A DNA stretch of 64,000 bases from Polymorphobacter megasporae (GTDB lineage: Bacteria > Pseudomonadota > Alphaproteobacteria > Sphingomonadales > Sphingomonadaceae), in NCBI RefSeq assembly GCF_018982885.2, contig NZ_CP081848.1, positions 2,418,001-2,482,000 of the forward strand. Direction: 5' to 3'. The notes beneath the pieces are model-generated. The model was given only the letters and a program-made list of their open reading frames with translations, did no database searches and was not told the origin of the DNA. Shown here piece by piece: positions 17,513-25,833 of this stretch; the stretch's first letter is position 1; the number at the start of each line of letters is the position of its first letter. The position numbers and the translations under genes were made by a program.

Positions 17513-17675
17513 TCGATAGATTTATGCTGCGCCGTTAGCAATGATTTTTATAGGCCCAAATGGAATGCATTTAGGCTGGTACTAGATGGCCACATGCAAT
17601 TCATAGGCAGGTGCCGTTGAACGTGAATCTCTGTTTTGGTCACCTCCGAGACGAGCAACATCGGTCGCCCTGCCG

Positions 17676-17683
17676 CTTCGTTT
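17676..17683. repeat. Target site duplication, left flank of IS66
   Basis: CTTCGTTT directly before the left terminus of the IS66 element. The identical octamer follows the right terminus at 20297-20304; 8 bp is the standard duplication length for IS66 elements. Confidence 0.9.
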
Positions 17684-17767
17684 GTAAGCGCTGTGCTGAC
17701 CCCGCCTTGCTGATGTTGGCGTAACCCGCGAGTCCTGCTTGTCCCAGGGGCTGGCGGTGTTGATGCT

Positions 17768-18226
17768 ATGATGATGTCATGTGACGATGCTGGCTCGATG
17801 GGCGGTCGTGCGGCGCGGATCGAGGTTTTCACCGGCACGAGGCGGCGTCGGCCATGGTCCGATGATGAGAAGGCGCAGATCGTTGCCGAGAGCTATGCCG
17901 GCAACGGCATCACCGTCTGTGACGTGGCGCGTCGGAACGACATCTGCCCCAGCCAGCTGTTCACGTGGCGGCGGCAGCTGCGCCGCCCGGTGGAGCCCGC
18001 CGAAGCGCCATTGTTCGTGCCGGCGATCGTCGAGCCTGAAGAGGTTCCATCGCCGCTACCCGCAACATCGGCGGCCAGATCTCCGCGACGACGTCGGTCT
18101 GCGCGTCGCGGCAGTATCCCAGCCCCGATCGAGGTGAGCATGGACGGCATTTCGGTGCGGATCGGCCGCGGTGCCGATGCGACCCTGATCGCGGCGGTAC
18201 TGGATGCGCTGAAGGGCAGCCGTTGA
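17768..18226 (+). CDS. tnpA: IS66 accessory protein TnpA (OrfA)
   Basis: About 152 residues with an HTH-like N-terminal part (RRPWSDDEKAQIVAESYAGN, ITVCDVARRNDICPSQLFTW), as in IS3-type OrfA and the IS66 TnpA. The C-terminal part is basic and proline-rich. The true start may be a later ATG (GSMGGRAARIEVFTG). Its stop overlaps the TTG start of tnpB (TTGA), giving coupled translation. Required with TnpB for IS66 transposition. Confidence 0.9.
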   Translation: MMMSCDDAGSMGGRAARIEVFTGTRRRRPWSDDEKAQIVAESYAGNGITVCDVARRNDICPSQLFTWRRQLRRPVEPAEAPLFVPAIVEPEEVPSPLPATSAARSPRRRRSARRGSIPAPIEVSMDGISVRIGRGADATLIAAVLDALKGSR

Positions 18227-18585
18227 CGGCGCCGGGGCCAAGCGGTGCCACCCGCGTGCTGGTCGCCACGCGGCCGGTAGATTTCCGCAAGGGGATGGAC
18301 GGCCTGGCAGCGCTGGTGACGGCCCAGCTCGGCGGCGATCCCTTCTCCGGCGTCGTCTATGTGTTCCGGGCCAAGAAGGCCGACCGGGTCAAGCTGGTTT
18401 GGTGGGACGGCACCGGCCTGTGCCTGATGGCCAAGAAGCTGGAAGCCGGCGCCTTTAGCTGGCCGTCTGTTCATGACGGCGTGATGCGGTTGTCCGCCGC
18501 CCAGCTCGCCGCACTCGTGGAAGGTCTGGACTGGCGCCGGGTGCATCAGGCCAGACGCACGAGAGTGCCGCAGATCGCCGGCTAA
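18223..18585 (+). CDS. tnpB: IS66 accessory protein TnpB (IS66 Orf2)
   Basis: 120 residues with the diagnostic TnpB sequence VLVATRPVDFRKGMDGLAAL, then DPFSGVVYVFRAKKADRVKL and WWDGTGLCLMAKKLEAGAF. The TTG start overlaps the tnpA stop. Length and motifs are standard for the family. Its molecular role is unsettled, but it is needed for IS66 transposition. Confidence 0.94.
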   Translation: MTAPGPSGATRVLVATRPVDFRKGMDGLAALVTAQLGGDPFSGVVYVFRAKKADRVKLVWWDGTGLCLMAKKLEAGAFSWPSVHDGVMRLSAAQLAALVEGLDWRRVHQARRTRVPQIAG

Positions 18586-18666
18586 GCCACTGTGCCTGCG
18601 GTAGATTGACTCATATCGGCGGTAGCCCTCGACGCGCGTGCGCGCGCGTGATTCACTACCGCTATC

Positions 18667-20274
18667 ATGCTCGCCGTAGCTGATCTTCCCGACGATCCCA
18701 AGGTGCTCCGCGCCATGATCGTCGCCGCCCACGCCGAGACGGCGCGGCTCATGGCGAAGGTGGAGCACGCGACGGCGGAGGTCGCGCGCATTAGCGCCGA
18801 AGCTGAGCAGAACGCCGTCGTCCAGGCTGAAGCCGATGCCGAGATCGCTCGGCTGAACAGCATCATTGCCGCCTTCATGCGTCACCGGTTCGGTCCCCGC
18901 TCGGAGAAGCTTGACGACGACCAGCTCGAGCTGGTGCTCGAGGATCTCGGCATCGCCCTCGCCAAGGTGGAAGCGAAGCTGGATACGATCAGTTCACCCA
19001 ACGCGCGCGCCGAGAAGCAGCGCTGTACCAACCGCGGCCAGCTGCCGGCGCATCTTGAACGCGTCGAGCAACTGATCGACGTCGACAGCAAGCAGTGTGC
19101 CTGCTGCGGCGGTGATCTCCATGCCATCGGCGAGGATGTGGCCGAACGCCTCGACGTGGTGCCGGCAGCTTTCCGGGTGCTGGTGACCCGCCGTCCGCGT
19201 TATGCGTGCCGTGCCTGCGACGGCCAGGTCGTGCAGGCGCCGGCACCGCCGCGGATCGTCGAAGGCGGGCTGCCGACCGACGCGCTGGTCGCGCAGGTGC
19301 TGGTCTCCAAGTACGCCGATCATCTGCCGCTCTACCGCCAGGCCCAGATCTACGCCCGTCAGGGCGTCAACCTTGACCGTTCGACATTGGCAGACTGGAC
19401 CGGCCGCGCCGCCTGGTGGCTGACGCCGCTGCGGGATCACCTGCTTGCTGTCCTGAAGCGGGGACCAAGGCTGTTCGCCGACGAGACGACGGCACCGGTG
19501 CTCGATCCAGGACGACGACGCACCAAGACCGGGCAGATCTGGGCCTATGCCCGCGATGATCGACCATGGGGCGGCACCGATCCGCCGGCGGTGGCCTTCA
19601 TCTACGCGCCCGACCGCAAGTCCGAGCGGCCACTGGCACATCTCGCCGGGTTCAGCGGCATCCTGCAGGTCGATGGCTATGCCGGTTACAACAAGCTCGG
19701 CCGCCGCAATGACGTGGCGCTCGCGTTCTGCTGGGCCCATGCGCGCCGCAAGTTCTTCGAGCTCGCCAGGGCCGACGCCTCACCAACGGCCACCGAGGCA
19801 CTACAGCTGATCAAGGCGCTCTACGCCATCGAGGACGAGATCCGCGGGAAGGACGCCGAAGCCCGTCGCGCTTTGCGGCAAGAGAAGAGCAAGCCGATCG
19901 TCGACGCGCTGTTCCGACTGCTCACCGCCCGGCTCCCCCTGGTCAGCGCCAAGAGCAAGCTGGCCGAAGCGATCCGCTACGCTACCTCGCGACGGACCGG
20001 CCTGACGCTGTTCGTCGAAGACGGCCGCGTTGAGATGGACAGCAACACCGTCGAGCGGACCATCAGGCCCATTGCCCTTAACCGCAAGAACGCCCTGTTC
20101 GCCGGCTCCGACGACGGCGGCGACAACTGGGCCGTCATCGCCAGCCTCATCGAGACCGCCAAGCTCAACGCCGTCGATCCCCTCGCCTGGCTCACCGACA
20201 CCCTCGAGCGCCTTGCCCGCGGACACTCCAGCCAGAACCTCGATCAGCTCATGCCGTGGAACTTCCAAGCCTGA
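18667..20274 (+). CDS. tnpC: IS66-family DDE transposase TnpC
   Basis: 535 residues. An N-terminal coiled coil (1-90) is followed by RHRFGPRSEKL, a zinc-binding segment with two Cys pairs (CACCGGDLH, CRACDG), and the DDE catalytic domain with LFADETTAPVLDPG, VDGYAGYNKL and SNTVERTIRPIALNRKNALF. The C-terminal end has LAWLTDTLERLARGH, typical of IS66. Full length with no interruption, so the element may still be active. It starts 81 nt after tnpB. Confidence 0.95.
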   Translation: MLAVADLPDDPKVLRAMIVAAHAETARLMAKVEHATAEVARISAEAEQNAVVQAEADAEIARLNSIIAAFMRHRFGPRSEKLDDDQLELVLEDLGIALAKVEAKLDTISSPNARAEKQRCTNRGQLPAHLERVEQLIDVDSKQCACCGGDLHAIGEDVAERLDVVPAAFRVLVTRRPRYACRACDGQVVQAPAPPRIVEGGLPTDALVAQVLVSKYADHLPLYRQAQIYARQGVNLDRSTLADWTGRAAWWLTPLRDHLLAVLKRGPRLFADETTAPVLDPGRRRTKTGQIWAYARDDRPWGGTDPPAVAFIYAPDRKSERPLAHLAGFSGILQVDGYAGYNKLGRRNDVALAFCWAHARRKFFELARADASPTATEALQLIKALYAIEDEIRGKDAEARRALRQEKSKPIVDALFRLLTARLPLVSAKSKLAEAIRYATSRRTGLTLFVEDGRVEMDSNTVERTIRPIALNRKNALFAGSDDGGDNWAVIASLIETAKLNAVDPLAWLTDTLERLARGHSSQNLDQLMPWNFQA

Positions 20275-20296
20275 AGGGCCTCGGCACATCGCTTAC

Positions 20297-20304
20297 CTTC
20301 GTTT
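20297..20304. repeat. Target site duplication, right flank of IS66
   Basis: CTTCGTTT, identical to 17676-17683. Confidence 0.9.
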
Positions 20305-20645
20305 CACGTACCGCTTCCAATCTCGGCAAGCGACGCATTGGCGGCACGACTTCAGTTTTCGAGCCGGACTAGATCAGGCGCGATTGAGAAGGCTCGATAC
20401 GGGACGCGATTGCGTCGGATGGAAGCACGCTGGGGCGCATCCGATCGACACGAGGTTGACCGCCAGCGTTTCACGAAGCGAAGAACCTCGATAGCGGAGC
20501 TCGTGTCGTATTTTCCGGATAATAATTAACCTGACTGTAAGATATTCCGACAGTTAGCTGGTCGGATTGGATGTGGATTCCGGGTCCCGGGAGGAACGCT
20601 GTTTCATAAGTCGTTAAGATTCCGTTTGTATCCGTTATCAGGAAA
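20305..20645. other. Gene-free stretch upstream of the sigma-54 promoter
   Basis: No supported gene. It could hold enhancer-type activator sites for the promoter at 20646, but no clear inverted repeat was recognised. Confidence 0.4.
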
Positions 20646-20662
20646 TTGGCACGGCTTTTGCT
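20646..20662 (+). promoter_or_regulatory. Sigma-54 (-24/-12) promoter of a PEP-CTERM gene
   Basis: TTGGCACG-GCTT-TTGCT matches the sigma-54 consensus (YTGGCACGrNNNTTGCW) at all fixed positions, with the GG and GC dinucleotides correctly spaced. Transcription would begin near 20673, about 40 bases before the ATG at 20711. Confidence 0.85.
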
Positions 20663-20710
20663 GATGGCAATGTGGGCATGAGAGCCCGTCTAACAGGGGA
20701 TACGAAACAA

Positions 20711-21397
20711 ATGCGTTTGGCTCATACACTCGTTGCAACAACATTGCTTGCCGCCGCCGGGACCGCGTCGGCCGCCAATCTCGTGGTCAACGGCTCGTTC
20801 GAGTCCACCGACGTCAGCGGCAAGAGCTATTTCGCGTCACACGTCACCGGCTGGTCCGGCGGCAGCAACCTGACCTTCGTCGATTTTCCAGGCACAGCCG
20901 ACGACGGCAGCTACCTCAGCGTCTACGGCCCGTTCCCGACGACCAGCCCGGTCGGCGGAAATTTCGTCGAGGCCGACGGCGACCCGAGTTATTCGGGTGT
21001 GATCTCCCAGTCGATCTCTGGTCTGACCGCGGGCAAATCGTACACCGTCAGCTTCTATCAGGCAGCAGGACAACAGGTCGGCTTTACCGGGCCGACGACC
21101 GAGCAATGGTCGGTGTCGCTGGGTGAGTCGACGCAATTGTCGAGCCTGTACTCACTGCCCCAGGGCGCAGTGGGCGGCTGGCAGAAGCAAACGATGACCT
21201 TTGTTGCGGGCTCGACCAACGAGCTTTTGTCGTTCCTCGCGGTCGGCACGCCCGGCGGTGCTCCGCCGATCTCGTTTCTCGACGGTGTATCGCTGACGGC
21301 GTCGGTTCCTGAGCCGGCGACCTGGGCGCTGATGGTCAGCGGCTTCGGTCTCGTCGGCGGCGTCCTGCGCCGGCGATCGATTGCGACCACCGCGTAA
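20711..21397 (+). CDS. PEPxxWA-CTERM sorting domain protein, sigma-54 controlled
   Basis: 228 residues from the ATG at 20711; an earlier in-frame ATG at 20672 would lie at the predicted transcription start. Signal peptide MRLAHTLVATTLLAAAGTAS, then a beta-sandwich beginning LVVNGSFESTDVSGKSYFAS, resembling carbohydrate-binding DUF642-type domains (GISQSIsGLTAGKSYTVSFY-like region), and the C-terminal sorting signal VPEPATWALMVSGFGLVGGV followed by LRRR. Probably exported, processed by an exosortase and retained at the surface or in the extracellular matrix. The sigma-54 promoter sits just upstream and a strong terminator follows, so it is monocistronic. Confidence 0.92.
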   Translation: MRLAHTLVATTLLAAAGTASAANLVVNGSFESTDVSGKSYFASHVTGWSGGSNLTFVDFPGTADDGSYLSVYGPFPTTSPVGGNFVEADGDPSYSGVISQSISGLTAGKSYTVSFYQAAGQQVGFTGPTTEQWSVSLGESTQLSSLYSLPQGAVGGWQKQTMTFVAGSTNELLSFLAVGTPGGAPPISFLDGVSLTASVPEPATWALMVSGFGLVGGVLRRRSIATTA

Positions 21398-21427
21398 CCA
21401 CGCAATCAAACAGTTTTACGAAACGAG

Positions 21428-21453
21428 GGGGCGGCCAACGTATTGGCTGCCCC
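21428..21453 (+). terminator. Rho-independent-like terminator after the PEP-CTERM gene
   Basis: GGGGCGGCCAA, loop CGTA, TTGGCTGCCCC: an 11-bp stem with one G-T pair, then TT, starting 31 bases past the stop at 21397. Confidence 0.7.
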
Positions 21454-21675
21454 TTCACGCGTGTATTGGCGCCAGGCTCCAACCAGCCCCGTCCCAGCCA
21501 AATCAGGTTTTCGACTCGGTGGCGAACTCACGTACCCAGTTCTGCCGATGAGATTGTCAGTAATCTAGAGCTTGCGGAGGAGGTGGTCAGTGCAGTTGCA
21601 CTTTACAGTCGCCAACGTCGATATGATCTCGATAGCGAGGCGCTACGTCTCGGATTGCTGTGCAGGTGTGTTGGC

Positions 21676-22662
21676 TTAAACGAATAACGACGGATGGAAG
21701 GGCAGTACGCTTCGGATATCAGCAGATGCCTTCGCAAGGTCGTCACTGTCATGTTGTCTGACCATTACATTACCGTCCGGCTGTTGCCAGTATCCCGGAC
21801 CCTCCGACGTCTGCGAGGGATTGATCGGCATCACTGTGCCGAAGGCGGGAGCGATCTTGCGGCACATGTCCTTCCAGATTGGACCGAGAGCCGCCTTGTC
21901 TCCCCCCAATAGGTAATCAGTTGCCATCTGAAACTCAGGCCGATCAAAACGTTCAACCGCCGCCGTCTCGAAGATCCAGATGCCCTGCCCGGCGGTATGA
22001 TTGAAATACTTAGCAGGCGCGATCCGGAATGAGCGCCGCCCAGCCAAAAAGTGATGCCAGTTTATCCATGTGCCGTAGGCGATCAGCGCGGGCGCGAGCA
22101 ATTCGGTAATTTCGGAGGCTGCTACGCCGAGGCCTGCTATCGACCCATGGATGGGCATCATCGCGTCGCCGACGATCCCCGCCGCCAACTCGGCTTCTGA
22201 CACCGCCTTGATCCCTATCTCCATGAGCAGCGCGGCGGCGGCGTCCAGCCACTTTGGGAAGTGTCGCGTCAGCGTCTGGACCGTTACCCCCGTGGCATCT
22301 TCTTGCTCGGCGCCTACATAGTCGACGTGAACTGGTGGCAGCTCCAAGTGTCGCAGCATTGGCGGAACGGCGAAAGTTACTGTCTTCCCGAAGGGCAAGC
22401 TAAGCTTAATGAAGGGCCGATCGAGGACACGGATTTTGGCGCGGCCGTGAAAGCACAGGGTTGGCTGACCCTTCCACTGATGCCGTTCATCCAATTCCGT
22501 AGTCGCGCTTGCTGGATTGAGGTAATTAGGCAGTGCTTTGAGCAATCCCGCGCCAGGCGAAGCGCCTGGGCCCAGCGCATGTGGACGAAAAGCAATCCGA
22601 AATCGGTTGACATGCACCGGTCCGCATCCAGCTCGAATTGGCTGATCCGTGAAGTCGTTCAT
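21676..22662 (-). CDS. Hypothetical protein, 328 residues
   Basis: A long open frame with coding-like composition and an ATG preceded by GAGGG. No signal peptide or TM helix is evident. I do not recognise a family. Visible features are a charged N-terminus (RIAFRPHALGPGASPGAG), PFIKLSLPFGKTVTFAVPPM, an alanine-rich helix (WLDAAAALLMEIGIKAVSEA) and several tryptophan- and histidine-rich motifs (TWINWHHFLAGRRSF, GYWQQPDG). It lies alone between a PEP-CTERM gene and a TonB receptor, transcribed toward the former. It may be an accessory cargo gene. Confidence 0.6.
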   Translation of the reverse strand: MNDFTDQPIRAGCGPVHVNRFRIAFRPHALGPGASPGAGLLKALPNYLNPASATTELDERHQWKGQPTLCFHGRAKIRVLDRPFIKLSLPFGKTVTFAVPPMLRHLELPPVHVDYVGAEQEDATGVTVQTLTRHFPKWLDAAAALLMEIGIKAVSEAELAAGIVGDAMMPIHGSIAGLGVAASEITELLAPALIAYGTWINWHHFLAGRRSFRIAPAKYFNHTAGQGIWIFETAAVERFDRPEFQMATDYLLGGDKAALGPIWKDMCRKIAPAFGTVMPINPSQTSEGPGYWQQPDGNVMVRQHDSDDLAKASADIRSVLPFHPSLFV

Positions 22663-22978
22663 CCCGTCATACCCTCGCTAAACATCACCTTATAACGCGC
22701 GCTATGACCCGACGGTGCCGATCGCAGGGTTGCCGCAGAATGTGTATTTGGACGTTTGCAACAGAATTACTTTCGGCGGTGATATGGGTTTTTCCGTCTG
22801 CTCGGAGCCGCACCGGAGATAAGCGGAGAGCCCTAGGGCGATATCGAAGTGGAGACCGCCATAGACGACCGTCTTGTTGCGACGGACGAAGTCGATAAAA
22901 CTGCTGCTCCGCTCGTGCGCCACGGGGTTGAAAACTCCGGGACCGGGACGCTTGCTGTTGCTGGCGGCATCAGGCGGG
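22663..22978. other. Gene-free stretch
   Basis: A 100-codon minus-strand open frame overlaps here (22702-23004), but it runs into the TonB receptor 3' end in another frame and shows no recognisable motif. I do not call it a gene. Confidence 0.4.
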
Positions 22979-25024
22979 TTAGTCGAGCTTGAGCCGGAAG
23001 CCACCCGCCGCCGTCAGAGGCTTGCCATAGAGCGCGGCCGTGAAGCCGTCATTGGTGCCGATGTAGCGCCTGTCGAACAGGTTCTCGACCTGGACGAACC
23101 CCTCAAGGCCCCGCCTCAGCGGGACGCTGGCGGTAAGGTCGGCGACGAAGTGCGCGTCGGTCCGGTAGATCGCGTCGGGATCGCCGTTGGTGCGCGACAC
23201 ATAGCGCACGCGCGGAGAGACCTTGATGCCATAGGGGCCGGTCCAGTCGACGCCGACGCTAATCCGATGTTTTGGTATCCCTGGCTGCTGGACGCCGATG
23301 CTGGCCGGATCCTCGGTGTTCCGGGTGACGACCGAGTCCGCGTAGGTATAGGCGAGCGTCGCTTCGATCGCCGGCGCGGGACGCCACGTCAGTTCCGCCT
23401 CGACGCCGCGGCTGCGCGCCGTGCCGGCGTTGATGAGCCGGGCACCGATGCCGAACCCGGCTGGCAGCGTGGCGGGATCGAGATAGCGATAGGTAATAAA
23501 GTCGGAGATGCGGCTGATGTACGCCGTCGTCTGGAAGCGGATCGGACCGTAGTTGAAGTCGAAGCCGGCTTCAGCGCCCTCAAGCGTCTCGGGCTTCAAC
23601 GCGGCATTGCTGTACAGTATGTAGCCCGGAACGGACGCGCCCCGGTACAGATTGTCGAGGGTCGGCGCGCGAAAGGCCCGGTAGGCGGCGCCCCGCAAGG
23701 CAAAGCCGCCGGGCAGTTCGTAGCGGATCGACAAGCGAGGATCGACATCACTGTCGTGGCGCCCGCCGAGATTGCCGCTAAGCCCCCCCGGCGTGTCATC
23801 GACGCCATGATAACTGTAAAAATCCTGGTAGCGAAGGCTGAAAAGCAGTTGCAGTCGGTCGAATGGCCGCACGTCGGCCTGAACGAAGCCGCCGAGAAAG
23901 CGCTGGTCGCCCGAGCCGGAGTCGGTGCGGATGCGCACTCCGGCGGCGTCGAAGATGCCGGCGTCATCGCTGCCTCGGACGCCGTGATAATCCGCGCCTG
24001 CCGACAGCGAGCGCAACCAGCCGGTAAAGATCTTGGTCCAGATAAGCGACGCACCCCAGTCGTTGGCATGGGTGTGATGGCTGTTCTGGATATATTCCGC
24101 GTCGTTCGGCCCGGCGCCGTCGGGCGTGCCTGTGTTGTTCGTGACGAACCGCTCATTGATGTGGAACACGGTCAGGTCAACCAAGCCCATGTCTGCTGGC
24201 TGCCAGCTTAGCGTACCGGTGTAGCGCCAGTTCCGCTGTTCGTTGGTGTTGAGGTGGGTGAGGAAATTCTGGTCGTTCTCGTAATAGCTGACCCGTGCCC
24301 GGGCACTGAGGTTGATCGTCAGGTCCACGTTTCCCGATGCGGCAAGAGTGTGCGCCGTAAACGAGGTTGGCACGGTGATGGCCCCGCGGGCGCTTTCCAC
24401 CTGTTCGACATAGCCATCGCTGTGATTGATGCCGGCGTCGATGCCGATACCAAAGCCGCTGCCCGCATAGGCGGCGTGCCCGTCGGACCGGTAGGTGCCG
24501 CGGCTGCCGCCGACCGCCTCCGCCTCGAGTTCGGTCTTGTCGATTGGCTTGGTCAGAATGTTGATGACGCCCCCCATGGCGTAGTTGCCCCACAGCGTGG
24601 CACCGCCGCCGCGGACGACCTCCACGCGGTCGATCGTCTCCAGCGGCACCTCGCTCCACTGGACGTAGCCGAAGAAAGCATCGTTGAGCGGCATGCCGTC
24701 GAGCAGGACGAGCGAACGGATACCGCTCAAGCCGCGCATCGAGACGATGGTGTTCGTCGGATGCTGTTCGTTGGTGCTGGCGATCGGCAGGTCGACTGAG
24801 GGGATGCGTCGCAGTACGTCGTCGATCGTTCGCGCCGGCGTGCCCTCGATCTGGTCGCTGGTTACGATGCTCACGCTGGCCGGGACGTCAGCGAGCAGCA
24901 CTTGGGATCGGGTGGCCGTGACCACGATATCGAAGGTCGAAAGCGCTGCCTCCTCGGCGGCGACCGGCGCAGAAAACACGAGGCAGGGCATGACGGCCCC
25001 TGCCAGCAGGGTGTAACGGAACAT
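22979..25024 (-). CDS. TonB-dependent outer-membrane receptor (BtuB/CirA-like)
   Basis: 681 residues, complete. Signal peptide MFRYTLLAGAVMPCLVFSAP, TonB box region FDIVVTATRSQ, plug domain (SVSIVTSDQIEGTPARTIDD, RIPSVDLPIA, MRGLSGIRSLVLLDGMPLND, VEVVRGGGATLWGNYAMGGV), barrel, and a C-terminal strand with FVQVENLFDRRYIG and final LKLD. The plug resembles BtuB/colicin I-type receptors for cobalamin or siderophores. A small DUF2946-like membrane gene lies 80 bp upstream on the same strand, so both may be in one operon. Ligand uncertain. Confidence 0.92.
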   Translation of the reverse strand: MFRYTLLAGAVMPCLVFSAPVAAEEAALSTFDIVVTATRSQVLLADVPASVSIVTSDQIEGTPARTIDDVLRRIPSVDLPIASTNEQHPTNTIVSMRGLSGIRSLVLLDGMPLNDAFFGYVQWSEVPLETIDRVEVVRGGGATLWGNYAMGGVINILTKPIDKTELEAEAVGGSRGTYRSDGHAAYAGSGFGIGIDAGINHSDGYVEQVESARGAITVPTSFTAHTLAASGNVDLTINLSARARVSYYENDQNFLTHLNTNEQRNWRYTGTLSWQPADMGLVDLTVFHINERFVTNNTGTPDGAGPNDAEYIQNSHHTHANDWGASLIWTKIFTGWLRSLSAGADYHGVRGSDDAGIFDAAGVRIRTDSGSGDQRFLGGFVQADVRPFDRLQLLFSLRYQDFYSYHGVDDTPGGLSGNLGGRHDSDVDPRLSIRYELPGGFALRGAAYRAFRAPTLDNLYRGASVPGYILYSNAALKPETLEGAEAGFDFNYGPIRFQTTAYISRISDFITYRYLDPATLPAGFGIGARLINAGTARSRGVEAELTWRPAPAIEATLAYTYADSVVTRNTEDPASIGVQQPGIPKHRISVGVDWTGPYGIKVSPRVRYVSRTNGDPDAIYRTDAHFVADLTASVPLRRGLEGFVQVENLFDRRYIGTNDGFTAALYGKPLTAAGGFRLKLD

Positions 25025-25104
25025 GACAATACCTTTGACCGGCCATGACGCGTCGGCGTCTGGCCGCTGATTTGGGTGCCCCGGGATCGGGACGCGTCAG
25101 TCGG

Positions 25105-25593
25105 TCAAAGGGTGGCCGGTGGTCCTGTCGGCGGCGGCCGCAGATAGGTGTGATTGGACAGTGCCGGCAGAAGGGTAGGGGCGAGCCCTATCGCCATGAT
25201 AAAGGCGATAAGCGCAACGATCAGGATGGGATCGACCGCGCCGAGCGCATGAGCGGACAGGCCCGAGAAGGCGCACGGCATCTCGGCCTTACCGTGATCC
25301 GGCTTGCCGTGGCCTGGCACGGCGGCGTGCATCACCGGCATATCCATAGTCATCGTCTGCGAAGCGACACCCGAGCAGATCGTGATCGTGATCCGACCGT
25401 GGTCGCTTGCGAGCATGTAGCCCGACGGCACCAACAGCTTGGTCAGCAGCGTCACGGCGAGGATCAACCCGGCGATGCAGCGTCGTGTGAGGCAGCGGCG
25501 GATGGCGAACACAAGCGGCCAGTAGCGCAGCCGGTCGCCGCTGTCATCGTGTTCCCGACCGACCGACGGACGGACGGCCTTGTCGTTACGCAA
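25105..25593 (-). CDS. DUF2946-like small membrane protein
   Basis: Up to 162 residues (start uncertain: TTG at 25593, or GTG at 25512 giving 135). A TM helix (AGLILAVTLLTKLLVPSGYM) is followed by the DUF2946 pattern: a periplasmic segment with a cysteine (ITICSGVASQTMTMDMP), a His/Lys/Met-rich loop (HAAVPGHGKPDHGKAEMPCA) and a second TM helix. Related proteins often sit beside copper-linked or TonB receptor genes. The Met/His/Cys-rich loop suggests metal binding. It directly precedes a TonB receptor on the same strand, probably co-transcribed. Function unproven. Confidence 0.7.
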   Translation of the reverse strand: MRNDKAVRPSVGREHDDSGDRLRYWPLVFAIRRCLTRRCIAGLILAVTLLTKLLVPSGYMLASDHGRITITICSGVASQTMTMDMPVMHAAVPGHGKPDHGKAEMPCAFSGLSAHALGAVDPILIVALIAFIMAIGLAPTLLPALSNHTYLRPPPTGPPATL

Positions 25594-25744
25594 CGGCTGG
25601 CTGTTAGCACTGCGCTATCGGGTCTGAAGCTGTTCATGCACAGCGACGAGCCAACCCGAGAGTGAGAATATGAAAAGCGACCGCTTTGAGAGGCCGTTTC
25701 AGCGCGCTGCGTCCGATGCTGGCGCTTTTTGGCGGACGAATGGG

Positions 25745-25807
25745 ACTGAATAAAGGTGCGCTTACAGCAACCGGTCGCCCAGTAGCGGTCAGGCACCTAG
25801 CGGCCCC
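25745..25807 (+). repeat. Dispersed repeat, copy C
   Basis: ACTGAATAAAGGTGCGCTTA, then CCGGTCGCCCAGTAGCGGTC followed by AGGCACCTAGCGGCCCC. Collinear with copy B; copy A shares both ends. Located between two TonB receptor transcription units. Confidence 0.5.
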
Positions 25808-25833
25808 GACCCAATAAATCATGCATGGCGAGA

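Larger units (their letters stand above)
17684..20296 (+). mobile_element. IS66-family insertion sequence, complete (2,613 bp)
   Basis: It begins GTAAGCGCTGTGC and ends with the inverted GCACATCGCTTAC, the characteristic IS66 terminal inverted repeats. It is flanked by perfect 8-bp direct repeats (CTTCGTTT). Inside are tnpA, tnpB and tnpC in standard order, all open. The intact termini, duplication and genes indicate a recent, potentially active insertion, in intergenic DNA upstream of a TonB receptor. Confidence 0.95.

Noticed and set aside
18630-18660. GC-alternating stretch (gcgcgtgcgcgcgcgtg) as possible Z-DNA or repeat array
   Set aside because: Very short and inside the IS66 spacer between tnpB and tnpC; no further copies.
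22874-24211. 445-codon plus-strand frame antisense to a TonB receptor
   Set aside because: Shadow of the receptor gene; no motif or ribosome site.
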